Source: Hepatocystis sp. ex Piliocolobus tephrosceles (Eukaryota > Apicomplexa > Aconoidasida > Haemosporida > Plasmodiidae). From it: a stretch of 25,758 bases of DNA. The notes under the pieces are model-generated. The model was not told the origin of the DNA and made no database searches. It saw only the letters and a program-made list of their open reading frames with translations. The stretch is from contig CABPSV020000154.1 of assembly GCA_902459845.2 (NCBI GenBank), positions 1-25,758 of the forward strand, read 5' to 3'. Of this stretch, positions 11,101 through 20,349 are shown piece after piece. The translations under genes were made by a program, and so were the position numbers. The number at the start of each line of letters is the position of its first letter. Positions within the stretch are counted from its first letter, which is position 1.

Positions 11101-14100
11101 TTATCTATTTATGTTTCTTCTTTTTGTGCACTTTTAAATTACTATATTATATCCAATATGTATATAAAATTAATAAATATTCGAAATTTTAAATTTATTC
11201 CAAATTTTATATTAACAAAAGGTTTTAAAAAAGTTAGTAAATTATTAGCATCTTCTTTTTGGGTAATGTCTGGTGGAATAGTAAATGCATTAGAAGATGA
11301 AATTTATTTTATGGCATTAGAAATTATGAACGTTAATAACTTGGGTACTATTACTAGTACATGTAGTATAGATAACATTTATGACTATTTGGAAGATTCA
11401 TGTATAGAATATATTATACAAGAGGAAGATATATATAACGATTTAGACAAAAAGATGGAAGAACAAATGATTAAAAAAGAAGAGCATATAATTAAATGTT
11501 TAGAAGAACAAACTAATAATGACTGTAATATGATTATTCAACGTTTTTCATTTGAAGGTCATGGGATTAAAATGAATAGTGACAATATGTTTAAATCGTT
11601 TCATTTCTTAGATGTATCTTTTTTTAAAAAAGATACTATAAAAAAAAATAGAAAAGAGACAAAAAATAATATTTATAATGCTTTGTGTATTGATAAATGT
11701 TGGTTTATTCGGGATAATTTATTGATTTGTAATGATTTTTCTGAAAAATGTACAGACGTACGTAACGAAAACATTTCAGTTGGAACGTATGATTCAGTTG
11801 GTAAACAATATGTGAACAAATCGGAACAATTACAAAAATCAGGAATACCTAAACAAAGTTGTAACATAAAAGGCAGTGATGGTAGTACTACTACTACTAC
11901 TACTACTACTACTACCGTTGGGAGGTTAATAAACACAGAAAGCGACTATAAAAACAATTACGGTTGTGTGGGAAATGAAAATTGTTTTAATAATGATATT
12001 GATGCGGTGATAAAATGGTTAAATGAGTTAGGAAGTGTCAGTGACAGTAGTAATAGTAGTAGTAATAGTAGTAGTAGTAGTAATAATAATAGTATCTATG
12101 GTAAGAGTGGTGATACGGATGGTAGTAGTGGTATGTCTACTAACAGTAACACCAAAATGAATAACTGTATGTGTAAACGAAGCATTCTAAGAGACATTAC
12201 GAATGCGATTTGTGCAGATAATGATAATAAAATAAATAATATAAATATGGATCTAAAAAAAAAAAATAGTTGTAACAAAGATAAGATGAAGGAAGAAATA
12301 GAAGGTGGTATTATATCCGTAACAAATTATAACCCAACTAGTATAAATAATAATAATAATAATAATAATAATAATCCCAATTCTTTAAACCAATTGTTGC
12401 AAAGTAATATGTATAAGAATAAACCATACTGGAATCGTACAAATCGAACACAACATTTACATCATACAAATATATCATCACTATCCCAAAATAAACTAAG
12501 TTCAGACTTTATAGAAAGTATAGAAACTTTAGTAACATATTTTTTATATAATAATGATAAACGTAGTTTATGTTATAAATTAATTAAAATATTAAAAATG
12601 TTATACAAAATTAATAGTTATATAGAAATATATGAAAATAATTTTTTTGCTATTAGTGATACATCAATGTTAATAAAAAACTTATTAAATTCACAATCAA
12701 ATGATTTATTATCACCACAAGTAAGTTCAAATATAACAAGTAATATTATTGCAAATGATTCGAGTCCATATTTTTTTATAAATAAGGCTGGTCCTTCATT
12801 ATCATCCACCTCATCATCACCATCTTCTTTCTGTTCTACATCTTCTCCAAATAATATACACTACCATTGTTTAATTTGTAATTATTTATTATTACATGTA
12901 CCATTTTTATTTTCTTTTAATGATAGAATATTTTTATTTCATCGATTACAAACAAGTGACAATGATAATAGAAATTATAATAGATTGGAAGATTCTTTTT
13001 TTACATTAAAAAATGCAACTATTCGAAGATCAGCAATTATAGAAGATGCATTAATACATTTTAATAATATAAATAATAATAATTTAAAAAGTACAATTAA
13101 TATTGTTTTTACTGATGAAAAAGGACAACAAGAAAGTGGAGTAGATGGTGGTGGTTTATTTAAAGAATTTATGGTTTTACTATGTCGTAAACTATTTGAT
13201 ACAAAATTCATTTTATTTAAACAAACAGAAAAAAATAATTTATTTTTTAAAAAAAATAGTGATAATGATATTTTATTACTTTATAAATTTACAGGTAAAA
13301 TGTTAGGTAAAGCAATTTATGAAAAAATAATACTCGAATGTATATTTAATGAAATGTTTTTTAATTGTATATTATCAAACCAAATAAATATAAACGATAT
13401 TTATTTTATTGATGAACAATATTTTAATAGTTTGTTATATATACAAAATAATAAAGGAGTAGAATGTATGGATTTTACCTTTTGTATTGAAGAACAAATA
13501 GAGACAGATAACGAAACAAACACTGATGATAGTTATAGTAGCGATAGTGATAATGGCAGTAGTAGTGAAAGTGAGCAAGATAATAATGATAATAATATAA
13601 ATAAATCAAAAATTGATAAAAAAGAAAATTATAATAGAATGAAAAATTATTTTAATAATGTAATTAGAATTATAACAGAAAATAAAATAACATATGATGG
13701 TGATAGTAGACGTACTTTACCATATAATATGGATAAAACTAATATAAAACCTTTTTTTTTTTTTTCGTTACCACTGGTTTCGATGCATGTAACAATTAAT
13801 AATATACCATCACTTATATGTAATAATTTTAAAATTAATAATATAGCTGATCCAAGTTTTGATCATTTTGGTCATTTTTGTTATAGCTTAAGTGATAGTT
13901 TAGGTGATAGTTTAGATGATAGTTTAGGTGATAGTTTAGATGATAGTTTAGGTGATGGTTTAGGTGATAGTTTAGGTGATAGAAATATCAAGGTTTCCAA
14001 TCAAAGATGTAAAAGAACAAGTAACCCTTTTTTCGATTATTTTTCTGGAAGCGCTTCGAACCATGCTTCTATCAGAATACATATTGTTGATGAACTAATT

Positions 14101-16593
14101 ACGAGATATTCAAATGTATCTAAGTTAGGTGGTACATATTTGGATGCACCAAAAAGTGCATCTAAAGTTATAAATAATAGTGTCCTATATACAGATTTAA
14201 CTAAAAAAATAACCAATATTAATAATATCAAAAAAATTAACGACATATTATTAAAAATACCTACAAATAGTATAAGAGAAAAGTTTTTAATAAAGTTTTT
14301 GCAAATTATAACTGCTGTTACTGGTGCTACTGATAGTAGTCGTAACATGGGGTATACCGAACAAACAGATGGTGATAAATCATATCGTGTAAATATAGTA
14401 AATGCATTGGAATATAAAATAATATATTTAATGTTATGGCTTAATCAAGTGATCCGTTTAATACATGTGAAAATGATTAATAAAGATATGTGCAAAAAAC
14501 TATGTAGTAGTATGTGTAGTGGTATATGTAGTGGTATGTGTAGTGGTATATGTAGTAGTATGTGTAGTGGTATATGTAGTGGTATGTGTAGTGGTATATG
14601 TAGTGGTATGTGTAGTGGTATATGTNNNNNNNNNNNNNNNNNNNNNNNNNNNNNNNNNNNNNNNNNNNNNNNNNNNNNNNNNNNNNNNNNNNNNNNNNNN
14701 NNNNNNTGTAGTGGTATGTGTAGTGGTATGTGTAGTGGTATGTGTAGTGGTATGTGTAGTGGTATATGTAGTAGTATGTGTAGTGGTATGTGTAGTGGTA
14801 TGTGTAGTGGTATATGTAGTGGTATGTATAGTGGTATATGCAAAAACGATTTAAAACGAAGTGGTATTAAAAAACTAATAAAGCAACTTAACCGAACAAG
14901 TGATTCCTACATTAAAAAGAATACAAAAATTGGTGATACAACCAAAACAAATAAACAAAAACTCGGATCAATAATAGATATAATAAAATTTTCAAATGTA
15001 AATAAATACCTTTATATTATAAATACAAACTTATTATATATTTTATATAACATGCAAGTATGTGATAAAAGAAATATGTCTGATTACACTTTAAGAATTA
15101 AAAAGATGATTGATCAACTAATATGTATAACATCTTATACAGTATATACAAATACAAATAAAAGAAAACATACAAAACTTATAAAACTTATAAAACTATT
15201 TAAGTACAGACATAATAATTACTTACGTAGATTATTATACAATACATATATAAAAATATATTTTTATTTATTATGTAGTCCTAAAATAAAAAACTTTAAA
15301 CAACTATATTGGAAATATAATTCTACCAACAATTTTAATAATAACAACAACAATAATAATAATAATAATAATAATAACAGATGTATTGAAAGAAGAGGAC
15401 ATATTTATAATAATGTTGGATTAGTATCAATTTATTCATGTAATGAAGAAAATATAAATGTGTTAAATAATGTCTCTAGACCTGACACAGATAAACCAAA
15501 AGATATTTACGCTGAGTATATTTCTTCTGACAATTTTCATGTTTCAAAGTGTAAAGGTAGGAGTAACAGTTGTAGCAGTAAAGGCAGTAAAAAAAATGAA
15601 ACATATGGAGAGAATAATAAAAACTGTAAAGAAAGTTATAATGATAATGATGGCAACCATCAGGAAAGTAATGGCAACCATCAGGAAAGTAATGGAAACC
15701 ATCAGGAAAGTAATGGAAACAAAACAGGAAGTAGTGACAAAGACAGTGACAGTGATAGTGATAGTAGCAGTAGCAATACAAGAAACACCGTTTATACATC
15801 ATCCAGCTCAGATAGCGAGTCCAGTTTTAGTAGCAATTCTAATAGTGATTGTAGTAGACAAAGAAAAAAAGGGAAATTCTGTTACAGTAGCGATAGTAGC
15901 GTAGATAGTGAGGATTTGATTTTGGATTACCTTGATGAAATAAATGATTTTTATAATCCTACTTATGTTTATCAAAGTAACGATAGTAAGAATAACGAGA
16001 AAAATATGTATAAAATACCATTTAATCGGAAAATAAAATATATAGATCTTATAGAAAACGGACGTAACATTAAAGTAACGGATTATAATAAACAATCATA
16101 TATAAAATTATTAATAAAATATAAATATAATACTTGTGTAAATAAAAAAATTAAATATTTTGCAGAAGGTTTATCATCTCTTATTCCACTAAAATGTTTG
16201 AAATGGTTTAACCCAGATGAATTGAACATACTAATTTCAGGTGATAAATTTTGTTTTAATGTAGAGGATTTAAAACGTACAGTTTGTTTCCAAGGTGGAT
16301 ATAATGAAAACAGCTTAACGATTACTTATTTATTCGAAATATTAGAAGAATTCACAACACATGAAAAAAGTTTATTTCTTATGTTTGTCACTAGTCGTTC
16401 TAGATTACCTATGTATGGATTTAAAGCATTGAATCCTAGGATTGGTATTTTGAGAGTAACAGATAAAAAACAATTACCAACAGCATCAACCTGTGTAAAT
16501 TTATTAAGGCTACCTGATTACAAATCAAAAACAGTTTTATATACTAATTTGGTTTTAGCTATTAAAAATGCAAAAGGATTTGAGTTAGTATAA
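8119..16593 (+). CDS. UBE3C: UBE3C/Hul5-type HECT E3 ubiquitin ligase with giant internal insertions
   Basis: One uninterrupted frame encodes 2824 residues (27 unknown in the gap), against about 1080 in human UBE3C. This family elongates ubiquitin chains on stalled proteasome substrates. The start MFSGDSRTRKVNLSGKKR resembles the UBE3C N-terminus. Residues about 100-1600 are poorly conserved, helical, and interrupted by Asn, Ser and Thr runs. The HECT N-lobe begins near 1603 (FLFHRLQ), with ESGVDGGGLFKEFM near 1672, and reaches MDFTFCIEE at 1784-1792. Recognisable HECT sequence resumes only at NGRNIKVTD (from 2647), continues through DELNILISG, and ends with the C-lobe: LPTASTC with catalytic Cys2792 (codon 16492-16494), then NLLRLPDYKS and a terminal GFELV close to the family's GFELS. 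The roughly 850-residue insertion carries SLGD, CSG[M/I] and GNHQES repeats and Ser/Asp runs. All key catalytic features are intact. An unnoticed intron inside the insertion cannot be excluded. The family call is firm. Confidence 0.93.
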   Translation: MFSGDSRTRKVNLSGKKRVILDRYSFIENAKKEAKKKIDFCKQKNSFGVISNYICYKKCIEKRKKEIQIVLYKDIKCIVSPTKSINTTKPFKGYSHKEIYNISLNCCFLFSTLKCYEYYKSMNFKNMYEPVRDLLRIIKFYKKHKILINNFSSIDDKNRIIKNNDVFCNTKKGKKECASISYYDELNENIDVGVLKSNYHLNNKLDTNSIIINELEDIEKNKKITIVTNFNITYRDLYFRHIRELNILIKHLDILMGHYYIYNINIYNAYDSKKTHIKECNVCFDRSRNKNSGIKNNTNIGNSKGNDNVKHLISNPIDIGGSIRPNYIMKHMFFLYNINIYKKFDEDVTKNLFLINKNKVDEQKEKIKNIKIDNKIIRKSLHNIYKYIKLTLDGLIITMKIILDLQIKLKCQLPTHMIPINAIIYACDMVYIYFYKLSRRKKYIITDSKLCTNNKSKFFHKKNDNMSHYNSDDTCMHRHYSNHLSRLTPCFSHPSFPRFTRTNIRYPSQPCPSSSAKMNIHIDDKKYKLSYKINILLDFIVSYIISNNNNCNMHLLLVTFFKYNIYKIFLPDITLKTILIKLKRILIFVVKNSYKDIDMMKMLIYNTDRIINNNILSYEYFCSICKQKSIENYQKSGINLYKNILLFIHSNKYLMDDNVFNILLSFYLFLPLKYHPYIYIVNEDYYNMSQSSYPQSKVNNKFDHSKKNKVYNITNHNFNNNVTKCFSNTDTDGEIKQKQEKHKVDIFNILSKSELINAKTDNVKIQNLLNILKEVQKKKEQQKQEEQISDSLFGKWLQPIRRSYYENEHSYRYMHDDLGYYYDKKIIDSLIYICKKNCFHKLDTLLFILLPFRTINKYIYYKYDTYYDFFKNISKYVCTGSYPVHYCRTKNGMKFKSLLGRINIHNNGFTNGIINCNYFNLFSLSNLFSLKRKIKNNDILNNYVILRIIKQLVQHNIHIYLLKKICLFWIYICNYNDSIFYNNLLFFPYYDNTVLSIYVSSFCALLNYYIISNMYIKLINIRNFKFIPNFILTKGFKKVSKLLASSFWVMSGGIVNALEDEIYFMALEIMNVNNLGTITSTCSIDNIYDYLEDSCIEYIIQEEDIYNDLDKKMEEQMIKKEEHIIKCLEEQTNNDCNMIIQRFSFEGHGIKMNSDNMFKSFHFLDVSFFKKDTIKKNRKETKNNIYNALCIDKCWFIRDNLLICNDFSEKCTDVRNENISVGTYDSVGKQYVNKSEQLQKSGIPKQSCNIKGSDGSTTTTTTTTTTVGRLINTESDYKNNYGCVGNENCFNNDIDAVIKWLNELGSVSDSSNSSSNSSSSSNNNSIYGKSGDTDGSSGMSTNSNTKMNNCMCKRSILRDITNAICADNDNKINNINMDLKKKNSCNKDKMKEEIEGGIISVTNYNPTSINNNNNNNNNNPNSLNQLLQSNMYKNKPYWNRTNRTQHLHHTNISSLSQNKLSSDFIESIETLVTYFLYNNDKRSLCYKLIKILKMLYKINSYIEIYENNFFAISDTSMLIKNLLNSQSNDLLSPQVSSNITSNIIANDSSPYFFINKAGPSLSSTSSSPSSFCSTSSPNNIHYHCLICNYLLLHVPFLFSFNDRIFLFHRLQTSDNDNRNYNRLEDSFFTLKNATIRRSAIIEDALIHFNNINNNNLKSTINIVFTDEKGQQESGVDGGGLFKEFMVLLCRKLFDTKFILFKQTEKNNLFFKKNSDNDILLLYKFTGKMLGKAIYEKIILECIFNEMFFNCILSNQININDIYFIDEQYFNSLLYIQNNKGVECMDFTFCIEEQIETDNETNTDDSYSSDSDNGSSSESEQDNNDNNINKSKIDKKENYNRMKNYFNNVIRIITENKITYDGDSRRTLPYNMDKTNIKPFFFFSLPLVSMHVTINNIPSLICNNFKINNIADPSFDHFGHFCYSLSDSLGDSLDDSLGDSLDDSLGDGLGDSLGDRNIKVSNQRCKRTSNPFFDYFSGSASNHASIRIHIVDELITRYSNVSKLGGTYLDAPKSASKVINNSVLYTDLTKKITNINNIKKINDILLKIPTNSIREKFLIKFLQIITAVTGATDSSRNMGYTEQTDGDKSYRVNIVNALEYKIIYLMLWLNQVIRLIHVKMINKDMCKKLCSSMCSGICSGMCSGICSSMCSGICSGMCSGICSGMCSGICXXXXXXXXXXXXXXXXXXXXXXXXXXXCSGMCSGMCSGMCSGMCSGICSSMCSGMCSGMCSGICSGMYSGICKNDLKRSGIKKLIKQLNRTSDSYIKKNTKIGDTTKTNKQKLGSIIDIIKFSNVNKYLYIINTNLLYILYNMQVCDKRNMSDYTLRIKKMIDQLICITSYTVYTNTNKRKHTKLIKLIKLFKYRHNNYLRRLLYNTYIKIYFYLLCSPKIKNFKQLYWKYNSTNNFNNNNNNNNNNNNNNRCIERRGHIYNNVGLVSIYSCNEENINVLNNVSRPDTDKPKDIYAEYISSDNFHVSKCKGRSNSCSSKGSKKNETYGENNKNCKESYNDNDGNHQESNGNHQESNGNHQESNGNKTGSSDKDSDSDSDSSSSNTRNTVYTSSSSDSESSFSSNSNSDCSRQRKKGKFCYSSDSSVDSEDLILDYLDEINDFYNPTYVYQSNDSKNNEKNMYKIPFNRKIKYIDLIENGRNIKVTDYNKQSYIKLLIKYKYNTCVNKKIKYFAEGLSSLIPLKCLKWFNPDELNILISGDKFCFNVEDLKRTVCFQGGYNENSLTITYLFEILEEFTTHEKSLFLMFVTSRSRLPMYGFKALNPRIGILRVTDKKQLPTASTCVNLLRLPDYKSKTVLYTNLVLAIKNAKGFELV
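13891..13981 (+). repeat. 12-bp coding repeat (SLGD/SLDD) inside the HECT insertion
   Basis: About seven copies of a gatagtttaggt-type unit encode a Ser-Leu-Gly/Asp-Asp run in the UBE3C-like protein. GGT/GAT alternation at the third codon position of the unit gives a 24-bp superperiod in the first half. Confidence 0.85.
14503..14841 (+). repeat. 12-bp coding repeat encoding Cys-Ser-Gly-Met/Ile
   Basis: The unit is tgtagtggtatg or tgtagtggtata. Ten units are visible before the gap and eleven after it. The 81-base gap fits seven more, giving about 28 units. Some units carry AGT for GGT (CSSM) and the last carries Tyr for Cys. A Cys therefore falls at every fourth residue over roughly 110 residues of the ligase. 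Confidence 0.9.
14626..14706. other. Assembly gap (81 N) inside the Cys repeat
   Basis: This run of 81 unknown bases falls within the 12-bp array. From the last complete TGT on the left (14623) to the first on the right (14707) is 84 bases, exactly seven repeat units, so both repeat phase and reading frame are kept. The real copy number is unknown. Confidence 0.95.
15649..15720 (+). repeat. 18-bp coding repeat (GNHQES)
   Basis: Three to four tandem copies encode Gly-Asn-His-Gln-Glu-Ser-Asn within the HECT insertion of the UBE3C-like protein. A Ser/Asp-rich stretch follows. Confidence 0.85.
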
Positions 16594-16612
16594 CAGCTGT
16601 GTGTATACTGTA

Positions 16613-16653
<41 letters not shown>

Positions 16654-16678
16654 GTGTGCGTGTGCCACACTTATCCGT

Positions 16679-16821
16679 GCATACATACATACATATATAC
16701 ATACATACATATATACATACATACATATATACATACATACATATATACATACATACATATATACATACATATATACATACATACATATATACATACATAC
16801 ATATATACATACATATATACA
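16679..16821. repeat. catacatata tandem repeat
   Basis: Alternating catacatacatatata blocks of 12 and 16 bp run for about 140 bases, roughly 90 bp after the UBE3C-like stop codon. Several frames stay open on both strands purely because the repeat lacks stop codons, so coding is not supported. Confidence 0.85.
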
Positions 16822-16997
16822 TTCGTGTACATATGTATTATCCGTGACCTGAATTTGTAAATTATACATTATGTTACTATTCCCCTCATTTTCACTATAC
16901 TTCCCTAATTTTTACATGATGATATTACTGCTAGCTAACACTCATTAAATTAATTATGTTTTTTTCCTAGTTACATATGATTTTTTTTCTGGTTACA

Positions 16998-17033
<36 letters not shown>

Positions 17034-17796
17034 CAAAACAGTTACTAATGCTTAACTATTTCCATGTATGTAATATATTACATATGTATTTATGTATGTA
17101 CATATGTGTGTTATGAACGTACACATAGAACAATTCGTTAAACATATTGAATATGTATAATTGTTTTATATGTATTTATAAAAAATAATATACAAGTTTA
17201 ATCGTTTTTTAAAAAAAAAGATAAAAACATAAAAATTAACTTTTTTTTTTTTTTTTTTTTATATATTCATAAAAAGAATAAATTTAGGTTACATATTTAA
17301 TTCAAATTGTTTTCTTTGTGTAATCCAAAACAAACAAGGTTTTATGAAATGGGTGTAAACTATGAGTGAAAGAAAACATACATACACACACACACACACA
17401 ATCATATATATACCTTAGAATCATTCCTATTAGCTTATTTTATCAACACTTGTTTTTTGTATATCCACTATATGAAGTGATCATACTGTGTAAACTTTTT
17501 TCTTTTTTTTTTTTAAAGACCAGATTTAAAAAAAAAAAAAAAAAAAAAAGCACACACCTGACCTACTTTAGGTAAATTAATTTGTCATTATTTTTATTAT
17601 GTAGTTTTTACTATATATTATATATCAATAAATACATGTTCACCCATTTTTTTTTTTTTTTACGTTTTTTTTTTGTGTGATTCTTTATGAAAATTTAAAT
17701 TCGAATCACTATTAAAATCACTGTTAAAATCACTGTTAATTTTGTTCATACGACGCTTAGATGGCATATAACTCTTAATTTCTGTATGAACATATG

Positions 17797-17840
17797 TAAA
17801 TACATATGTAAATACATATGTACATGCATATGTAAATGCA
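17797..17840. repeat. Short catatgtaaata repeat
   Basis: About four imperfect copies of a 12-13-bp unit are followed by (TA)n. Noncoding. Confidence 0.6.
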
Positions 17841-18023
17841 TATATATATATATATATATATATGTGACAGTAATGTTTATACTTGGAAATCTTAAATTGT
17901 AGAAACAAAACAAAAAAGGAAACATATATATATATATATATATATATATGTAGGCGTATATATATGTATAAACGTTCATACATTCTTACATTCACGATGG
18001 GTGAATATAATATATACAGATAG

Positions 18024-18071
<48 letters not shown>
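18024..18071. repeat. 48-nt poly(A) tract
   Basis: An uninterrupted A run, exactly 48 nt, the same length as four other runs in the window. Confidence 0.9.
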
Positions 18072-18073
<2 letters not shown>

Positions 18074-18085
18074 GTAAATGAAAAA

Positions 18086-18134
18086 TGAAAAGTAAAAAGC
18101 AAAAAGTAAAAAGTAAAAAGTAAAAAGTAAAAAA
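18086..18134. repeat. 7-bp tandem repeat (agtaaaa)
   Basis: About six copies of a 7-bp unit follow directly after the 48-nt poly(A). The array is noncoding. Confidence 0.75.
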
Positions 18135-18245
18135 CGAATTATAGTTATTTACGAGCTGTTTTAACTATTTATTCTACCATTTAAACTTTTAATTTGTGAA
18201 TTGTTTATTTATTTATTTTTTTTTTAAAATTTACGACTACTATTC

Positions 18246-18320
18246 TTAGCACTTACATACGTTCCTATTTTCTTTTTTTTTCAATCTTATTCTATCATCT
18301 TTGTTCCTATCATTATCATT

Positions 18321-18373
<53 letters not shown>

Positions 18374-18476
18374 ATTCCTTTTCTATTTTTTTGTTGTTTA
18401 ATCTTTTTTTTTTTTCCGCTTTTTGCTTCGCTCTTGTCAAATCCTGTATTATATTTTGTTTCGTTCTGAGTTTCAT
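18246..18476 (-). CDS. Candidate small lysine-rich protein, possibly spliced
   Basis: I do not recognise this gene. The ATG at 18476 opens a 76-residue frame. Residues 1-36 (MKLRTKQNIIQDLTRAKQ...) have ordinary varied composition with helical charge patterning. A 16-Lys run, encoded by a 48-nt poly(A), is followed by a charged DNDNDRNKDD segment. Only this frame is open on both sides of the poly(A), which supports coding slightly. Near the end are two possible splice donors: GTATGT at 18260 (phase 0) and GTAAGT four bases on. Joining the first to a ttcatacag acceptor at 17784-17782 would add KLRVICHLSVV and a stop at 17746. The alternative is the unspliced 76-residue protein ending NVCKC. The exact length of the poly(A), and so the frame beyond it, is uncertain. 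It could also be chance. Confidence 0.35.
18325..18372. repeat. 48-nt poly(T) tract (poly-Lys codons on the minus strand)
   Basis: Another run of exactly 48 nt. It lies inside the Lys-rich candidate gene, where it would encode 16 lysines. Confidence 0.9.
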
Positions 18477-18575
18477 TTATTAACATTGTATATATATATT
18501 ATTTTTTATTCTTTTATTTTTCTTTGTTTATAAAATTTATTTTATGTAAAATAAAAATCGTTCAATAAGGCAGAT

Positions 18576-18610
<35 letters not shown>

Positions 18611-18847
18611 ATGCGAACGCGCAAGAAGGGTATATTAACATAGCACAGTTGATATATATACACTGTAAATAAGCCCAACTGCTCCAGTAGTTTCTTTTTT
18701 TTTTTTTTTTGAATAGAATAATACCTAAACCATACATACATGCATACCTTATGGACGCATGTTAAAAAAAAAATTTTTTAAACTTATACACACGGCGGTA
18801 AAAACGTACTAACAAACATAGTGCTAAAAAAAACAGCAACAAACGAA
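18477..18847. promoter_or_regulatory. Shared 5' region upstream of AP-4 mu
   Basis: This 371-bp interval lies upstream of the AP-4 mu ATG and, divergently, of the weak Lys-rich candidate. It contains a 30-nt poly(A) (18579-18608), a poly(T) (about 18694-18710) and one CATGCA (reverse complement of TGCATG) near 18739. No defined promoter element can be proven. Confidence 0.4.
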
Positions 18848-20294
18848 ATGGTTATATCCCAATTTTATATTTTATCATCCAGAGGTGATACCATTATCAA
18901 TCGAAATTTCCGAAGTGACATAACAAAAGGCAGTATAGAACTTTTTTACCGAAATGTGAAATGTTACAAAAATGGTGATCCACCTCCCTTATTTTATCTA
19001 AATGGTATAAATTTTATTTTTATAAAAAATAATAATTTATATTTTGTTATGACTTCTTTATTTAATGTATCACCAAGTTATTTACTCGAATTATTGCATA
19101 GGTTGTTAAAAATTATACGTGATTTTTGTGGACAAGTAACAGAAGATATAATAAGAACAAATTTTATTTTAGTATATGAGATAATTGATGAAATAATTTA
19201 TTATGGTTATCTTCAAAATAGTAACACAGAATATATCAAAAATTTAATCCATAACGAAGTATGTGTTACAAATAATACTTTTAGTAATAATAGTAACAAT
19301 TCTAGTGATAGTAATAATAAAAAAAAAATATTCCCTTCTAACTTACCTAAGTTTTCACTTAAACATTCTAATACATTACCATCTAATGCATCACAACATC
19401 CTATACAAATTAATGACAGACAGAATGAAATTTTTATTGATATAATTGAAAAAATTAATCTATTAATGAATTCGAAAGGTGAAATTGTTTATTCATGTAT
19501 AAATGGAGTAATACAAATAAAATCGTATTTGAATGGAAACCCTTTTATTAAAATAGCTTTAAATGACGACATATATATTAAAAATATACATAGTGATAAC
19601 ACACACAATGTAATCATTGATGATTGTAATTTTAATTATTTAGTAAACGTGTCACAATTTGAGAAAGACAAAACATTATCTTTATATCAGCCTGATGGAG
19701 AATGTGTTCTAATGAACTACAGAATAAACAATAATTATAAAGCTCCTTTCAAAGTCTTGGCAAATCTTATTTACTCTCCCAACCATACGGTATATACATA
19801 CATACATACATACATATTTATACGGATAGACATATAACAGTATTTATTTCGATTTTTATGGTTGCTTATACGTTTGGGAATTTGTGAGCATATGTTTATC
19901 AGTTTCGTGTATCTTCCTTTCCACCGCTTTTATCCATTATATGTATGTATATATGTATGTATATATGTATGTATATATGTATATGTATATTTTTTTTTTT
20001 TTTTTTTTTGTTCGTAGGTTGAACTGTACATACGTGTAAGATTAGATATACCATCTCAATACTCATGTACAAATGTTTATGTCAACTGTAAGTTAAGTAA
20101 ACACGTGACAAGTGTACATTTGGATTCAAGTACCAATTCAAATTTATTTTCAACACAGTATATACAAAACGAAAACAAATTATTATGGACTATAAAAAAG
20201 TTTAAGGTAATAAATAATAATTCGTTTTTACCTCTTTTCGTGTGTCACTAATTTTTACATAAACAGTTTGACACAAATAGTTTAACATAAATAT

Positions 20295-20349
<55 letters not shown>

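Larger units (their letters stand above)
16594..18245. other. 3' flank of the UBE3C-like gene, low complexity
   Basis: The region holds a 35-nt poly(T) (16615-16649), a catacatata repeat (16679-16821), more poly(T) tracts (17003-17033 and others), (CA)n near 17383-17400, a catatgtaaata repeat near 17797-17840 and a 48-nt poly(A) (18024-18071). I see no conserved exon. Part of 17746-17790 could be a second exon of the Lys-rich candidate that starts at 18476. Confidence 0.55.

Noticed and set aside
14445..14854. Antisense (HIPL) or alternative-frame (VVVC) proteins over the Cys repeat
   Set aside because: They are shadows of the 12-bp repeat. The ligase frame is the one that continues into conserved HECT sequence on both sides.
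15470..15904. Alternative-frame proteins (RKVMATI and HYFPDG repeats)
   Set aside because: They overlap the ligase coding frame and arise from its 18-bp and Ser/Asp repeats.
18821..18847. N-terminal extension of AP-4 mu (LKKTATNE)
   Set aside because: It begins at a GTG codon. The ATG at 18848 gives the start that matches AP-4 mu proteins.
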